Shown piece after piece: positions 1 through 9,213 of a stretch of 64,000 bases of DNA. Origin of the DNA: an uncultured Eubacteriales bacterium. GTDB taxonomy: Bacteria > Bacillota > Clostridia > Oscillospirales > Acutalibacteraceae. Every line of letters starts with the position of its first letter. The stretch's first letter is position 1. A model generated the notes under the pieces. That model was given only the letters and a program-made list of their open reading frames with translations, ran no database searches and was not told the origin of the DNA. Location of the stretch: the NCBI GenBank assembly GCA_948933715.1, contig CAQZPH010000001.1, forward strand, positions 12,885 to 76,884. Direction: 5' to 3'. The position numbers and the translations under genes were made by a program.

Positions 1-941
1 TTGCAAAAGAAGTTGGCCTTGATCATCATAGTAAAGTCATTTCACCCGAAGAATTTTGGGACAATATCGAGCACGTTCAATATATAATGGATCAACCCTT
101 AGCTGACCCTTCATGCATTGCTTTGTTTTTTGTATCAAAACTTGCAAGTGAATATGTAAAAGTTGTTTTATCTGGCGAAGGCGCCGATGAACTGTTTGGT
201 GGATATAATATTTATCATGAACCACTATCTCTTTGCAAATATCAAAAGCTACCGCGATTTTTAAGAAAAGGTCTTGCTAATCTTGTTAGTTCTATACCGT
301 TTAACTTTAAAAGTAAAAACTTCATTATAAGAGGCTCAAAAGATCTACCCCAAAGATTTATTGGTAATGCTTTTATGTTTTCTCTGGCCGACAAGAAAAA
401 ACTTCTTAAAAACAAAAATCTTGCTACTGCTCCCCAAGAGTTTTGTAAAAAGTTTTACGACAAAACCCAATCTTATGATGATATCACCCGTATGCAATAC
501 CTTGACATAAACCTATGGATGGTAGGTGATATCCTACTCAAAGCAGACAGAATGAGCATGGCAAACTCTTTAGAACTCCGGGTTCCTTTTCTTGATAAAA
601 AAGTATTTAATGTAGCTAAATCTATTCCAAGTAAATTAAAAGTAAATAATAAAAACACTAAATATGCTATGCGCATGGCTGCATTAAAGCATTTGCCACA
701 AAAAACTGCACAGAAGAAAAAACTTGGGTTTCCTGTTCCAACCCGAGTTTGGTTGCGCGAAGAAAAATATTATAATATCGTTAAAGAAATGTTTACTTCA
801 GAAAATGCTAACAAATTTTTTAACACTGAGATTTTATTAAAATATCTTGATCGACATTACCACAGCAAAGAAGATAATAGCCGCAAAATCTGGACCGTTT
901 ATATTTTTCTTGTGTGGTATAACATTTATTTTAATGATTAG
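1..941 (+). CDS. asnB: asparagine synthase (glutamine-hydrolysing), C-terminal part
   Basis: The reading frame is open from the left edge (frame starting at base 3), so the gene is cut by the window and only the synthetase half is present. This domain adenylates aspartate with ATP and uses ammonia from the missing N-terminal glutaminase domain to make asparagine in the cytoplasm. The P-loop-type motif SGEGADELFGGY lies near bases 171-206, and the family signature KADRMSMANSLELRVPFLD near 541-597. It is followed by the separate promoter of glutamine synthetase, so two nitrogen-assimilation genes sit side by side. An N-terminal Ntn-type glutaminase is expected upstream but cannot be seen. Ends with TAG at 939-941. 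Confidence 0.93.
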   Translation, partial: AKEVGLDHHSKVISPEEFWDNIEHVQYIMDQPLADPSCIALFFVSKLASEYVKVVLSGEGADELFGGYNIYHEPLSLCKYQKLPRFLRKGLANLVSSIPFNFKSKNFIIRGSKDLPQRFIGNAFMFSLADKKKLLKNKNLATAPQEFCKKFYDKTQSYDDITRMQYLDINLWMVGDILLKADRMSMANSLELRVPFLDKKVFNVAKSIPSKLKVNNKNTKYAMRMAALKHLPQKTAQKKKLGFPVPTRVWLREEKYYNIVKEMFTSENANKFFNTEILLKYLDRHYHSKEDNSRKIWTVYIFLVWYNIYFND

Positions 942-952
942 TTGTAAATTGA

Positions 953-981
953 TTCACATCGTCATAAACATACCGTATAAT
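953..981 (+). promoter_or_regulatory. sigma-A-type promoter of glnN
   Basis: TTCACA (953-958), a 17-bp spacer and TATAAT (976-981) lie about 70 bp upstream of the glnN start codon, placing a transcription start near 988. The -10 box matches consensus exactly. No GlnR-like or TnrA-like dyad was recognised. Confidence 0.65.
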
Positions 982-1052
982 GGATAAAGATGCTTTAGCT
1001 ATTAAGTTATTGCATCTTAATTTTTTTAAATTAATTGATTGGAGTCCTTTTA

Positions 1053-3143
1053 ATGACCAATATTGCTGAAGAGTTTGGTAGCTTTGTTTTTAATGAAAGT
1101 GTTATGAAAGAACGACTTCCTAAAAATGTGTACTTAAAATTAAGACAAACAATATATGAGGGAACCCCTCTTGACATTGAAATAGGTGATGTAGTTGCCA
1201 ATGCAATGAAAGACTGGGCCATTGAAAAAGGGGCCACTCATTTTACTCATTGGTTTCAGCCTATGATCGGTGTTACAGCAGAAAAACACGACAGTTTTAT
1301 CTCTAAAAACGGTCATGGAAAAGTTATAATGGAGTTTTCCGGTAAAGAATTAATAAAAGGTGAACCTGATGCATCAAGTTTCCCATCTGGGGGGCTTCGT
1401 GCTACTTTTGAAGCTAGAGGATATACCGCTTGGGATCCAACATCATATGCATTCGTAAAAGATAATGCACTTTATATCCCCACAGCATTTTGCTCATATA
1501 GCGGAGAACTCCTTGATAAAAAAACTCCTCTTTTAAAATCTATGGAATTAATTAACATTCATGCACTTAGAATTCTAAGGTTATTTGGAAATTATTCTGT
1601 AAAAAGAGTTTTTCCAACAGTTGGTGCTGAACAAGAATATTTTCTAATAGACAAAGAAATCTCTGATAAACGCGAAGATTTAACCTTCTGTGGCAGAACC
1701 TTATTTGGAGCTAAACCTCCAAAAGGGCAAGACATGGAGGATCACTATTTTGGTTCTATAAAACCTCGTGTATCGGCGTATATGAAAGATCTCGATAGAG
1801 AACTTTGGAAACTTGGAGTTCTTGCTAAAACAAAACACAACGAAGTGGCTCCGGCTCAGCATGAATTAGCTCCTTTATTTACAACTGCAAACATCGCAAC
1901 TGATAATAATCAGTTAACTATGGAAATTATGAAAACTGTTGCCCAGCGCCACGGACTCTGTTGCCTTTTGCATGAAAAACCTTTCGAAGGTGTAAATGGA
2001 AGCGGAAAACACAACAATTGGTCATTATCTACTGATACGGGGGTTAACCTTCTTGAACCTGGTAACTCTCCTTTTGAGAATGCTCAATTTTTATTATTTC
2101 TTTGTGCTGTCTTAAAAGGTGTGGATGAATATCAAGATTTACTCCGTGCATCTGTAGCTTCTGCCGGGAATGATCAACGTTTAGGCTCAAGTGAGGCTCC
2201 TCCTGCTATTATTTCAATTTATCTTGGTAACGAGCTTACTGATATATTAAGCGCTATTGAAAATGGTATAAAATACGGTGGGAAAACCCAGGCAAATCTT
2301 GAAATCGGAGTACACACTTTACCTAAGTTTCAAAAGGATAACACCGATAGAAATAGAACTTCTCCATTTGCTTTTACAGGTAATAAATTTGAATTTAGAA
2401 TGATTGGATCTAATTTATCAATCGCTTGCCCAAACATTATGTTAAATACAATTGTTGCTGAGGAATTATCACAATTTGCAGATACTTTAGAAAACTGTAC
2501 TAATTTTAATGATACATTAAATAAGCTCATTGCTAAAACTATTAAAGAGCATAAGCGTATTATTTTCAACGGCAACAATTATTCACCTGAGTGGGTAAAA
2601 GAAGCTGAAAAACGTGGGCTTTACAATCTTAAGACATCTTCTGATGCTTTACCTCATTTAATTTCGCAGAAAAACCTAGATCTATTTAAAAAACATCATA
2701 TTTATACTAACGCTGAAATAAAATCGAGGCATGATATTCTTCTTCAAAATTACTGTCGCGTATTATATATTGAATCTAAGGTAATGCTTGATATGTCTAA
2801 AAAGCAAATTATTCCTGCTGTCACCAAGTACATTAAAAACCTCAGTGAAACTGCAATATCTAAAAAACAAATTTTTTCTAATATAGACTGTTCTCTTGAA
2901 ACTAAACTTGTCACTTTGCTATCAAGGCTTTCCTCACAACTTTATGATAAGGTTATTTTACTAGAAGATACTATCTCTAAAATCCCTGATTATCCGGATC
3001 CGAGTGAACGTTCTATTTTCTATAGAGATAATATTATTCAAGTTATGAAAGAAATAAGAGATATTGCTGATAAAATAGAAGAAAACACCGATAAAGAAAT
3101 CTGGCCTTACCCTACTTACTCTGATATACTATATAGTGTTTAA
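1053..3143 (+). CDS. glnN: glutamine synthetase type III
   Basis: Catalyses ATP-dependent glutamine formation from glutamate and ammonium; type III enzymes are large dodecamers of about 700-residue subunits. The protein is 696 aa, the normal length. Family signatures visible include GAEQEYFLID (about residues 195-205), NEVAPAQHELAP (about 268-279), HNNWSLST (about 320-327) and the ligand-binding stretch SAGNDQRLGSSEAPPAI (about 371-387). I placed the start at the ATG at 1053 because GGAG at 1041-1044 is correctly spaced; an in-frame TTG at 1035 lacks a ribosome binding site. It has its own promoter and is followed by rnpB with a separate promoter, so it is probably monocistronic. Confidence 0.96.
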   Translation: MTNIAEEFGSFVFNESVMKERLPKNVYLKLRQTIYEGTPLDIEIGDVVANAMKDWAIEKGATHFTHWFQPMIGVTAEKHDSFISKNGHGKVIMEFSGKELIKGEPDASSFPSGGLRATFEARGYTAWDPTSYAFVKDNALYIPTAFCSYSGELLDKKTPLLKSMELINIHALRILRLFGNYSVKRVFPTVGAEQEYFLIDKEISDKREDLTFCGRTLFGAKPPKGQDMEDHYFGSIKPRVSAYMKDLDRELWKLGVLAKTKHNEVAPAQHELAPLFTTANIATDNNQLTMEIMKTVAQRHGLCCLLHEKPFEGVNGSGKHNNWSLSTDTGVNLLEPGNSPFENAQFLLFLCAVLKGVDEYQDLLRASVASAGNDQRLGSSEAPPAIISIYLGNELTDILSAIENGIKYGGKTQANLEIGVHTLPKFQKDNTDRNRTSPFAFTGNKFEFRMIGSNLSIACPNIMLNTIVAEELSQFADTLENCTNFNDTLNKLIAKTIKEHKRIIFNGNNYSPEWVKEAEKRGLYNLKTSSDALPHLISQKNLDLFKKHHIYTNAEIKSRHDILLQNYCRVLYIESKVMLDMSKKQIIPAVTKYIKNLSETAISKKQIFSNIDCSLETKLVTLLSRLSSQLYDKVILLEDTISKIPDYPDPSERSIFYRDNIIQVMKEIRDIADKIEENTDKEIWPYPTYSDILYSV

Positions 3144-3153
3144 ACATTTTTTA

Positions 3154-3182
3154 TTGACACGACTCATTAAATATATTAAAAT
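3154..3182 (+). promoter_or_regulatory. promoter of rnpB
   Basis: Perfect TTGACA (3154-3159), 17-bp spacer, TAAAAT (3177-3182). The predicted start near 3189-3191 coincides with the first base of the P1 helix of RNase P RNA. Confidence 0.85.
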
Positions 3183-3190
3183 ATACTTAA

Positions 3191-3538
3191 TGAGCAGACT
3201 GGACAGTTGCGGGCATCAATTTCGAAAGAAAGTGTCTGAGGAAAGTCCGAGCTCCATAAGGCAGGATAACGGCTAACAGCCGCCGGGGGCGACCCTAGGG
3301 AAAGTGCAACAGAAATATACCGCCTGGATTTTTCTAGGTAAGGATGGAAAGGCGAGGTAAGAGCTCACCAGCATATAGGAGACTATATGGCTCTGCAAAC
3401 CCTATCCGGAGCAACACCGCAGAGGGATATAATACATCAGCCTGATGTTTCCCGAGAAGGTGGCACCGAGCTGCAATGGTAACATTCAGCCAAGATAGAT
3501 AACTGTTCTCGACAGAACTCGGCTTATAGGTCTGGTCA
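3191..3538 (+). ncRNA. rnpB: RNase P RNA (bacterial)
   Basis: Catalytic RNA of ribonuclease P, which removes the 5' leader of tRNA precursors. The conserved CR-I block GAGGAAAGTCCGAGCTC lies at 3239-3255. The GCAACAGAAA-type block follows near 3307, and the GGTAAGGATGGAAAGGCG block near 3339-3356. The 3' universal block ACAGAACTCGGCTTATAG lies near 3512-3529. The ends TGAGCAGACT (3191-3200) and GGTCTGGTCA (3529-3538) pair as helix P1. The length of about 350 nt fits the bacterial RNA; arrangement looks like the ancestral A type rather than the Bacillus B type, but I did not fold it fully. It has a consensus promoter at the 5' side and an intrinsic terminator directly after. Confidence 0.95.
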
Positions 3539-3540
3539 TA

Positions 3541-3578
3541 AAAAGCACACCGCCACCGGCGGTATGCTTTTTTACTTT
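3541..3578 (+). terminator. intrinsic terminator of rnpB
   Basis: A GC-rich hairpin (about 3543-3554 with 3558-3569, three-base loop) is followed by a T-rich run starting at 3568. Confidence 0.85.
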
Positions 3579-3598
3579 TTAGAATATAATTTTGTTTC

Positions 3599-3627
3599 TT
3601 GACATAAACATTTTTTATGAATAAAAT
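3599..3627 (+). promoter_or_regulatory. promoter of the secreted glycine-rich protein gene
   Basis: TTGACA (3599-3604), 17-bp spacer, TAAAAT (3622-3627), the same hexamers and spacing as the rnpB promoter 445 bp upstream. A TATAAT at 3627-3632 is at a poorer spacing (22 bp). Confidence 0.7.
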
Positions 3628-3660
3628 ATAATTACCAATATTTTTTAAGGAGTTTTAAGT

Positions 3661-4455
3661 ATGAAAAAATTATTACTAAGCGTTGTTTCTTTATTTGCTA
3701 TAACATTTTCTTCCCCCACAGCGTTTGCTCAGGGCAGTGCCACTTACGTATCTGACTCTACTCAGCTCATTTCTGCTATTGAAAGCGCAGAAGAAAACTC
3801 ACTCATCATATTAAATAACGATATCACTTTAGATCAAAAACTTACCCTTAATAAATCAATTTCTTTAGACTTAAACAAACACAAAATAACTATACCCGAA
3901 AATTACTTTATAGAGTGTGGAAAAAAAGAACTATTAACTCCTGACTCTAAAGAGTACAAATATTATAATGACATTGAGGTCACTATAAAAAATGGTGACA
4001 TAAAAAAAGCTAAAGGAAAAAATGGACTAGATATTTTAAACAGTGATAACGTAATGGCTACAAAACCCACTGACGTAAATAACGGCCATGCATCTAGCCC
4101 TAATTTTTCCATAATGGCAACTAGTGGAATATTAAATTTAAACCATATAACTATATACGGCGGAGACGGTGGCAACGGCGGCAATGGTACTTATGTTAAA
4201 GATATCCATTTCTTATTTAGTGGAAGCGGAAGCAATGGCGGCAATGGTGGCGACGGAGCTGATATCTTTCATACCGATATGGGCAACATTTATATAAGCG
4301 ACTCAAGCCTTACTCCTGGAGTTGGTGGAAAAGGGGGTCATGGCGGTAATCCTAATCCAAATTATTGGATATGGTCTGGCTTAAAAGGCAGCGATGGCGA
4401 TGACGGTAAAGATGGTTCTATTATAGATGACCCTGCAAAACTTTACTATAGATAA
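3661..4455 (+). CDS. secreted glycine-rich, beta-helix-like protein of unknown function
   Basis: Hypothetical 264-aa exported protein. Residues 1-24 form a clear Sec signal peptide: Lys-Lys n-region, hydrophobic core and an AFA-Q cleavage site. Residues about 30-125 alternate short hydrophobic strands with Asn/Asp/Lys turns (LIILNNDITL, LTLNKSISLDL), the look of a right-handed parallel beta-helix of pectate-lyase type. From about residue 165 there are clusters of GG-x-GG-x-GG with Asn/Asp (GGDGGNGGNG and similar), resembling collagen-like or glycine-rich surface proteins. There is no LPXTG, SLH or other wall anchor, so it may be released. The start has AAGGAG at good spacing. It has its own strong promoter and stands alone; the next gene converges only 13 bp away. 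Function unknown. Confidence 0.8.
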   Translation: MKKLLLSVVSLFAITFSSPTAFAQGSATYVSDSTQLISAIESAEENSLIILNNDITLDQKLTLNKSISLDLNKHKITIPENYFIECGKKELLTPDSKEYKYYNDIEVTIKNGDIKKAKGKNGLDILNSDNVMATKPTDVNNGHASSPNFSIMATSGILNLNHITIYGGDGGNGGNGTYVKDIHFLFSGSGSNGGNGGDGADIFHTDMGNIYISDSSLTPGVGGKGGHGGNPNPNYWIWSGLKGSDGDDGKDGSIIDDPAKLYYR

Positions 4456-4468
4456 TTTATATAATATG

Positions 4469-5350
4469 TTATCGTTTCCACTCTTCTATGTTCTTAATTT
4501 CATTATACATTGATAAATAACTACTATATCGTGAGGGATTTATTTTTCCCTCCTCTATAGCTTTAATAATAAAGCAGCCTTTTTCTCCAATGTGATTGCA
4601 AGAATTAAATTTACATTCACCTAAGAATGGTCTGAATTCTTTAAGGCTATATTCTAAATCTTCCCTAGTTATAATATTGAATTTTTGAAGGTCAATATTT
4701 GAAAAACCCGGTGTATCAGCAACAAACCCATTTTCTATTGGATACAATTCCACATGCCTTGTAGTATGTTTACCGCGTTTTAATTTCTGGCTTATTAAAC
4801 CGGTCTCAAGTGTTAATCTTTTATCTATAAAATTTAAAAGTGTGGATTTTCCAACCCCGGAATTTCCCGTAAAAACTGTTACTTTTGATGGTAACAGTTT
4901 TTTTATTGCTTCATGGGAATTTTTATCATCTTTTGATGTTACTATAGTCTTTATCTCTGCTGACTTATATATCTTTAGTAATTCAGATGGATCTTCTAAA
5001 TCAACTTTAGATATTACAAGAATAGGTTCTATATTATTAAAGCAAGCAATAGATATCAGTTTATCGATAAAAACTGTATTAAAAACAGGATTTGCTATCG
5101 AAGACACAATAATTAATTGATCAACATTAGAAATTGGAGGTCTTATAAGATAATTTTTTCTCTGTTTTATTTTTTCTATGATAGCCTGGGTAGCACTTAT
5201 TGGCGATATTTCTACAATATCGCCAACAAATGGTTTTAAACTATCTTTTCTAAAAATCCCTCTTGCTTTACATTCAAATACTTCACTATCAGTCTTTACG
5301 TAATAAAATCCACCGACTCCTTTTAATATTATTCCTTTTTTATTAACCAT
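4469..5350 (-). CDS. rsgA: ribosome small subunit-dependent GTPase A
   Basis: Late 30S ribosome-assembly GTPase (YloQ/CpgA in Bacillus). The GTPase motifs occur in circularly permuted order as expected: G4 SKVD (residues 114-117), then G1 GNSGVGKST (162-170), then G3 DTPG (212-215). An N-terminal OB fold covers about 1-70. The C-terminal zinc knuckle shows C246, C251, H253 and C259. At 293 aa it is full length. It overlaps the end of prkC by 8 bp, so it is translationally coupled to the kinase that phosphorylates the Bacillus orthologue. The usual next genes (rpe, thiN) are absent; a convergent gene follows. Confidence 0.95.
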   Translation of the reverse strand: MVNKKGIILKGVGGFYYVKTDSEVFECKARGIFRKDSLKPFVGDIVEISPISATQAIIEKIKQRKNYLIRPPISNVDQLIIVSSIANPVFNTVFIDKLISIACFNNIEPILVISKVDLEDPSELLKIYKSAEIKTIVTSKDDKNSHEAIKKLLPSKVTVFTGNSGVGKSTLLNFIDKRLTLETGLISQKLKRGKHTTRHVELYPIENGFVADTPGFSNIDLQKFNIITREDLEYSLKEFRPFLGECKFNSCNHIGEKGCFIIKAIEEGKINPSRYSSYLSMYNEIKNIEEWKR

Positions 5351-7409
5351 GTCTTCTTACCATTCTTGCCCTTGTGGGTGTAAGTGTATTTTCTTGACTA
5401 CTGGTGTTCCTAATATGGCTTGAATAATGGCCACTTCTTGCCGAAGTAGTGTCATTAAAACTGTATTTTTCTAAGGTTGTAACTCTTCCTGTGGTGAAGT
5501 CTGCTTCATATACTCTATATTTTTGAGAATCAAGATTTACAACTATACTCTTAGATTCTCCCGAACCCTTAACTGATAATGAATAATTAGGATGATAAGC
5601 AGGAACGATTGTTTTAGAATTGCTTGAATCTACTACTCCATTTATATAAACTCTCATACTGACTTCATGATTAACACTTGCTGGTAAATCAACATTTATT
5701 TTTACAGTTTTTTCACTTGCAACCCCAGAACTAACTGTTAAAGTAACGGTACTTCCTTCGTTTATTTCTACTCCAGGTAGCGGATCAATTGACAAAACCG
5801 TATCCTTTGGTTTAGAACTTTCTTCTCTTATGATGTTATCAGATACTTTAAGCCCTTGCCCTACGATTTCTTCTGTTGCTTCAGTTAATGATCTATTTAT
5901 AACATTTGGTACTGCAACCTTTTTATCTGCAGGACCCTTGCTTACTAATATTCTAATAATACTGTTAACTACTATTTCTGTTCCTTCTTTTGGGTCTGTA
6001 CCTTTTACTATGCCCTCTGCTGTTTCACTGTCTTCTACAGTCAATACTTCATATACAAGACCAACATCTTTAATTTTAGCTTTTGCCTCTTCAAGCGTAG
6101 ATCCCCTAACAGATGGTATCGTTACAAGTGTCCCGGAACTATTTACCTTTAAAGTTACCTTGGAGTTTTCCTTTATTTTCTTAGTCCCCGATCGTGGATC
6201 CTGGTCTAAAATTATTCCCTCAGGTTTATTTGAATCATAAGCCTGTTCTATATTCCAAGTAAACTTGTAGCTATCATTATCAACTATGTCAGACAATTTC
6301 ATCCCTATAAAATTAGGAACATCAACATCCTTACTTCCAAAACCAAACCATCCAGAAATAAGGCCTATCCCCATAACAACAAGAAAAATAACAAGTGCAA
6401 TTCCTACACCTATTATTATATTAATAGCCCGTGAACGTTTTCCATTTGAGTCCTCGTCCTCATCATAAATATATCCATCTGAATATCCTGACTTATATTT
6501 AGAATTTTTTACACTGTTTATAGCATCTAGATATTTTGTTGGTGCATCGTCATTAAAGTATTTATACTCAAACCTTATACTTGGATTTTTTCTAAATGCT
6601 TCTATAGCTTCTAACATTTCATCAGTTGACTGATATCTATTTTTAGGATCTTTTTGCATCGCCTTTAATGTAATATCTTCAAGGCCTTCAGGAATATCAG
6701 GATTAATCTCCCTTAATTTTTCAGGTTCCGCTTGCATTTGCATAATAGCTACTGATACAGCATTATCTGCTTCAAACGGAAGTTTCCCTGTTAACATTTC
6801 ATATAGCATTACACCTACTGAATATAGGTCTGCTTTTTCGTCTGTTACATCTCCTCTTGCTTGCTCAGGAGAAATATAATGCACTGATCCTATAGCTTTA
6901 TCAGTCATTGTTCTAGTTTCCCTATTTGAAAACCTTGCAATTCCAAAGTCTGTAACTTTAATTGTGCCGTCCTTTAAAAGCATTATATTTTGAGGTTTTA
7001 TATCTCTATGTACTATGCCTTTGTCGTGCGCATGAGCCAATGCTTTGAGGATCTGAACTGTAAAATGCACTGCATCTCGCCACTTTATAATACCTTGTCT
7101 ATCAATATACTCTTTTAATGTTATTCCATCGATATTTTCCATAACAATGTATTGGATTCTGTCTCCAAAACTAACATCATATACTTTTACAATATTGGGA
7201 TGAGACAACACTGCTATTGCCTTAGATTCATTTTTAAATCTTCTAATAAAATCTCTATTACCTAAAAATTCATCTTTTAAAATTTTTATTGCAACTGTTC
7301 TGTCGTCTATTATATCATAGGCACTATAGACTCTTGCCATTCCTCCGCATCCCAGCAACTCGTTTATCTCATAACGACCATCTAATCTTTTGCCGACATA
7401 CTTATCCAT
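5343..7409 (-). CDS. prkC: membrane Ser/Thr protein kinase with PASTA domains
   Basis: Hanks-type kinase that senses muropeptides or lipid II and controls cell-wall growth, division and germination. The cytoplasmic kinase domain (about 1-270) has a glycine loop GCGGMARVY (20-28), catalytic lysine K42, HRDIKPQN (134-141) and DFG (154-156). A transmembrane helix lies near residues 330-352 after an acidic/basic juxtamembrane segment. Three extracellular PASTA repeats follow (about 360-430, 430-497, 497-565), each opening with a V-P-x-hydrophobic motif. The last about 120 residues form a beta-rich region ending in a Ser/Thr/Arg-rich tail, which is less typical. Gene order prpC-prkC-rsgA is conserved in Firmicutes. 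688 aa, full length, with AGGAGGA before the ATG. Confidence 0.96.
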   Translation of the reverse strand: MDKYVGKRLDGRYEINELLGCGGMARVYSAYDIIDDRTVAIKILKDEFLGNRDFIRRFKNESKAIAVLSHPNIVKVYDVSFGDRIQYIVMENIDGITLKEYIDRQGIIKWRDAVHFTVQILKALAHAHDKGIVHRDIKPQNIMLLKDGTIKVTDFGIARFSNRETRTMTDKAIGSVHYISPEQARGDVTDEKADLYSVGVMLYEMLTGKLPFEADNAVSVAIMQMQAEPEKLREINPDIPEGLEDITLKAMQKDPKNRYQSTDEMLEAIEAFRKNPSIRFEYKYFNDDAPTKYLDAINSVKNSKYKSGYSDGYIYDEDEDSNGKRSRAINIIIGVGIALVIFLVVMGIGLISGWFGFGSKDVDVPNFIGMKLSDIVDNDSYKFTWNIEQAYDSNKPEGIILDQDPRSGTKKIKENSKVTLKVNSSGTLVTIPSVRGSTLEEAKAKIKDVGLVYEVLTVEDSETAEGIVKGTDPKEGTEIVVNSIIRILVSKGPADKKVAVPNVINRSLTEATEEIVGQGLKVSDNIIREESSKPKDTVLSIDPLPGVEINEGSTVTLTVSSGVASEKTVKINVDLPASVNHEVSMRVYINGVVDSSNSKTIVPAYHPNYSLSVKGSGESKSIVVNLDSQKYRVYEADFTTGRVTTLEKYSFNDTTSARSGHYSSHIRNTSSQENTLTPTRARMVRRHG

Positions 7410-7431
7410 CAGTCTTTCCTCCTATAAACTT

Positions 7432-8163
7432 TCATCTATCGTTAATCACAACTACCGTAATATTATCGCTTCCACCACCATTATTCGCAGAAGATATTAA
7501 CTTGTCAATAATGTTTTCACCCTCATTATGTAAACAACAATTTAAAATAGTCTTTTCATCAAGATAGTTTGTTAATCCATCAGTACACATAAGAACCATA
7601 CTATTTTCTGTTTTGTCATCTATATAATAATCTATATCGACGTTTTTATCAATCCCAAGTGCACGCGTAATTATATTTTTATTAGGGTAATCTTTTGCTT
7701 GTTCTACCGTAAGTTTTCCGTCATCTATCATTTGCTGCACCATTGAATGATCCACAGTAAGTTGCTTAATATTATCATTTGAAACTAAATAGGCTCTGCT
7801 ATCTCCTACATGCGCAACATGAATTTTGTCTTTAAAAATCGCTGTTAACACAACTGTCGTTCCCATTCCTAATAATTCCTTATTTTTTTGCGCCATTTCA
7901 AATATTTCATAATTAGCTTTATAGATTGCTTTTTTTAGCATGTCTTCTACATCGGGTTGCGACATATTTTCATCATAATTTTTTAGTATATAATCTTTAA
8001 TACAGTCTTTTGCTAGGTTGCTTGCAATGCCTCCTCCTTTTGCTCCACCCATACCATCACATACTAACGCATACACCATGTCATCGTCTATAATTGTGTA
8101 GTCAAAACTATCCTGATTTGAGTTCCTTTTAAGTCCAATATCACTCTTTCCAAATATATTCAT
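7432..8163 (-). CDS. prpC: PP2C-family Ser/Thr protein phosphatase
   Basis: Dephosphorylates targets of PrkC; a metal-dependent (Mn/Mg) cytoplasmic phosphatase. Family motifs seen: N-terminal SDIGLKRNSNQDS with the metal-site aspartate, CDGMGGAKGG (about residues 36-45), HVGDSRAY (about 116-123), CTDGLTNYL (about 192-200) and C-terminal GGGSDNITVVV. At 243 aa it is the usual length. It lies 22 bp upstream of prkC and 2 bp after rlmN on the same strand, so kinase and phosphatase are co-transcribed. ATG preceded by GGAGGT. Confidence 0.95.
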   Translation of the reverse strand: MNIFGKSDIGLKRNSNQDSFDYTIIDDDMVYALVCDGMGGAKGGGIASNLAKDCIKDYILKNYDENMSQPDVEDMLKKAIYKANYEIFEMAQKNKELLGMGTTVVLTAIFKDKIHVAHVGDSRAYLVSNDNIKQLTVDHSMVQQMIDDGKLTVEQAKDYPNKNIITRALGIDKNVDIDYYIDDKTENSMVLMCTDGLTNYLDEKTILNCCLHNEGENIIDKLISSANNGGGSDNITVVVINDR

Positions 8164-8165
8164 AA

Positions 8166-9209
8166 TTAGACCTCCACGTTATTTACATTTCTTCTAAGTT
8201 GTCCACATGAAGCATTTATATCTGAACCTAATGTTCTCCTTACTGTAACTGGTATTCCTGCCCGAGAAAGTATCAAACTAAATTTTGAGAGCCGTTCTTT
8301 GCTACTTTTTTTGTATCCACAATTATCATCTCCAGCATCGTTCACAGGTATTAAATTAACATGGCATAACATGGGTGAAAGTTTTTTAGAAAGTTCCCTT
8401 GCACATTCATCACTATCATTTACTCCTGATATCATTGCATATTCAAATGAAATTCTTCTATTTGTTTTCTTAATATAAAATTCGCATGCTTTTAAAAGTT
8501 CTTCTATATTAAATTTTTTGTTAATTGGCATTACTTTATTTCTAACAGCATCATTTGAGGCATGCAACGAGATCGACAGCGTAAGCCCAAAGTGTTCATT
8601 TGCTAAATCATATATTTTATTTACTATACCACAGGTAGAAAGCGAAATATGGCGCATTCCGATATTTAATCCGTCGCCTGATGAAACTAATTTTAAAAAT
8701 CTTATTACATTTTCATAATTATCAAGAGGCTCGCCCATACCCATCAAAACAACATTGCTAATCCTTATATTATTATCAAGCTGGGCTGACTGTATCTGCG
8801 CTAACATTTCAGATGGTGTTAAATTTCTTGAAAATCCACTTTTCCCGGTAGCACAAAACTTGCATCCCATCTTGCATCCAACTTGAGTTGATATACATAA
8901 AGTATATCCGTGATTATATTTCATCAAAACTGACTCAATCAATTCATTGTGATTTAGCTCAAACAAGTATTTAATAGTTCCATCAAGTTTTGACACTAAT
9001 TTTCTTTTTATCTCTGCATTGGTAATATAATAACAATCTTTTAGCTCTTCCCGCATACCAGCTGGAATATTAGACATATCATCAAAACTTTTAATTCCCT
9101 TAATTAACCACAAGTACACTTGATTAGCCCTATATAAAGGATATCCCTTCTCTTTAAAATCTTTTAACAGTTCTTCTTTAAACATTGATTTTATATCAAT
9201 TAAATGCAT
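8166..9209 (-). CDS. rlmN: dual-specificity 23S rRNA/tRNA A2503/A37 C2-methyltransferase
   Basis: Radical SAM enzyme that makes 2-methyladenosine at 23S rRNA A2503 and at tRNA position 37. The radical SAM cluster motif C-x3-C-x2-C is at C112, C116 and C119 (GCKMGCKFCA). The catalytic C-terminal cysteine sits in NASCGQL close to residue 338. GMGEPLDN, a SAM-binding motif, follows the cluster. 347 aa, normal length. It lies between rsmB and prpC in the conserved operon, only a few bases from each. Confidence 0.95.
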   Translation of the reverse strand: MHLIDIKSMFKEELLKDFKEKGYPLYRANQVYLWLIKGIKSFDDMSNIPAGMREELKDCYYITNAEIKRKLVSKLDGTIKYLFELNHNELIESVLMKYNHGYTLCISTQVGCKMGCKFCATGKSGFSRNLTPSEMLAQIQSAQLDNNIRISNVVLMGMGEPLDNYENVIRFLKLVSSGDGLNIGMRHISLSTCGIVNKIYDLANEHFGLTLSISLHASNDAVRNKVMPINKKFNIEELLKACEFYIKKTNRRISFEYAMISGVNDSDECARELSKKLSPMLCHVNLIPVNDAGDDNCGYKKSSKERLSKFSLILSRAGIPVTVRRTLGSDINASCGQLRRNVNNVEV

Positions 9210-9213
9210 AAAT

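Noticed and set aside
4150..4420. DNA tandem repeat
   Set aside because: The GGN-rich stretch reflects the Gly-rich protein; units are irregular at the nucleotide level and do not form a true satellite.
5830..6240. 136-aa ORF on the plus strand
   Set aside because: Antisense to the PASTA region of prkC, with Ser/Thr-rich low-complexity translation and no ribosome binding site; a shadow frame.
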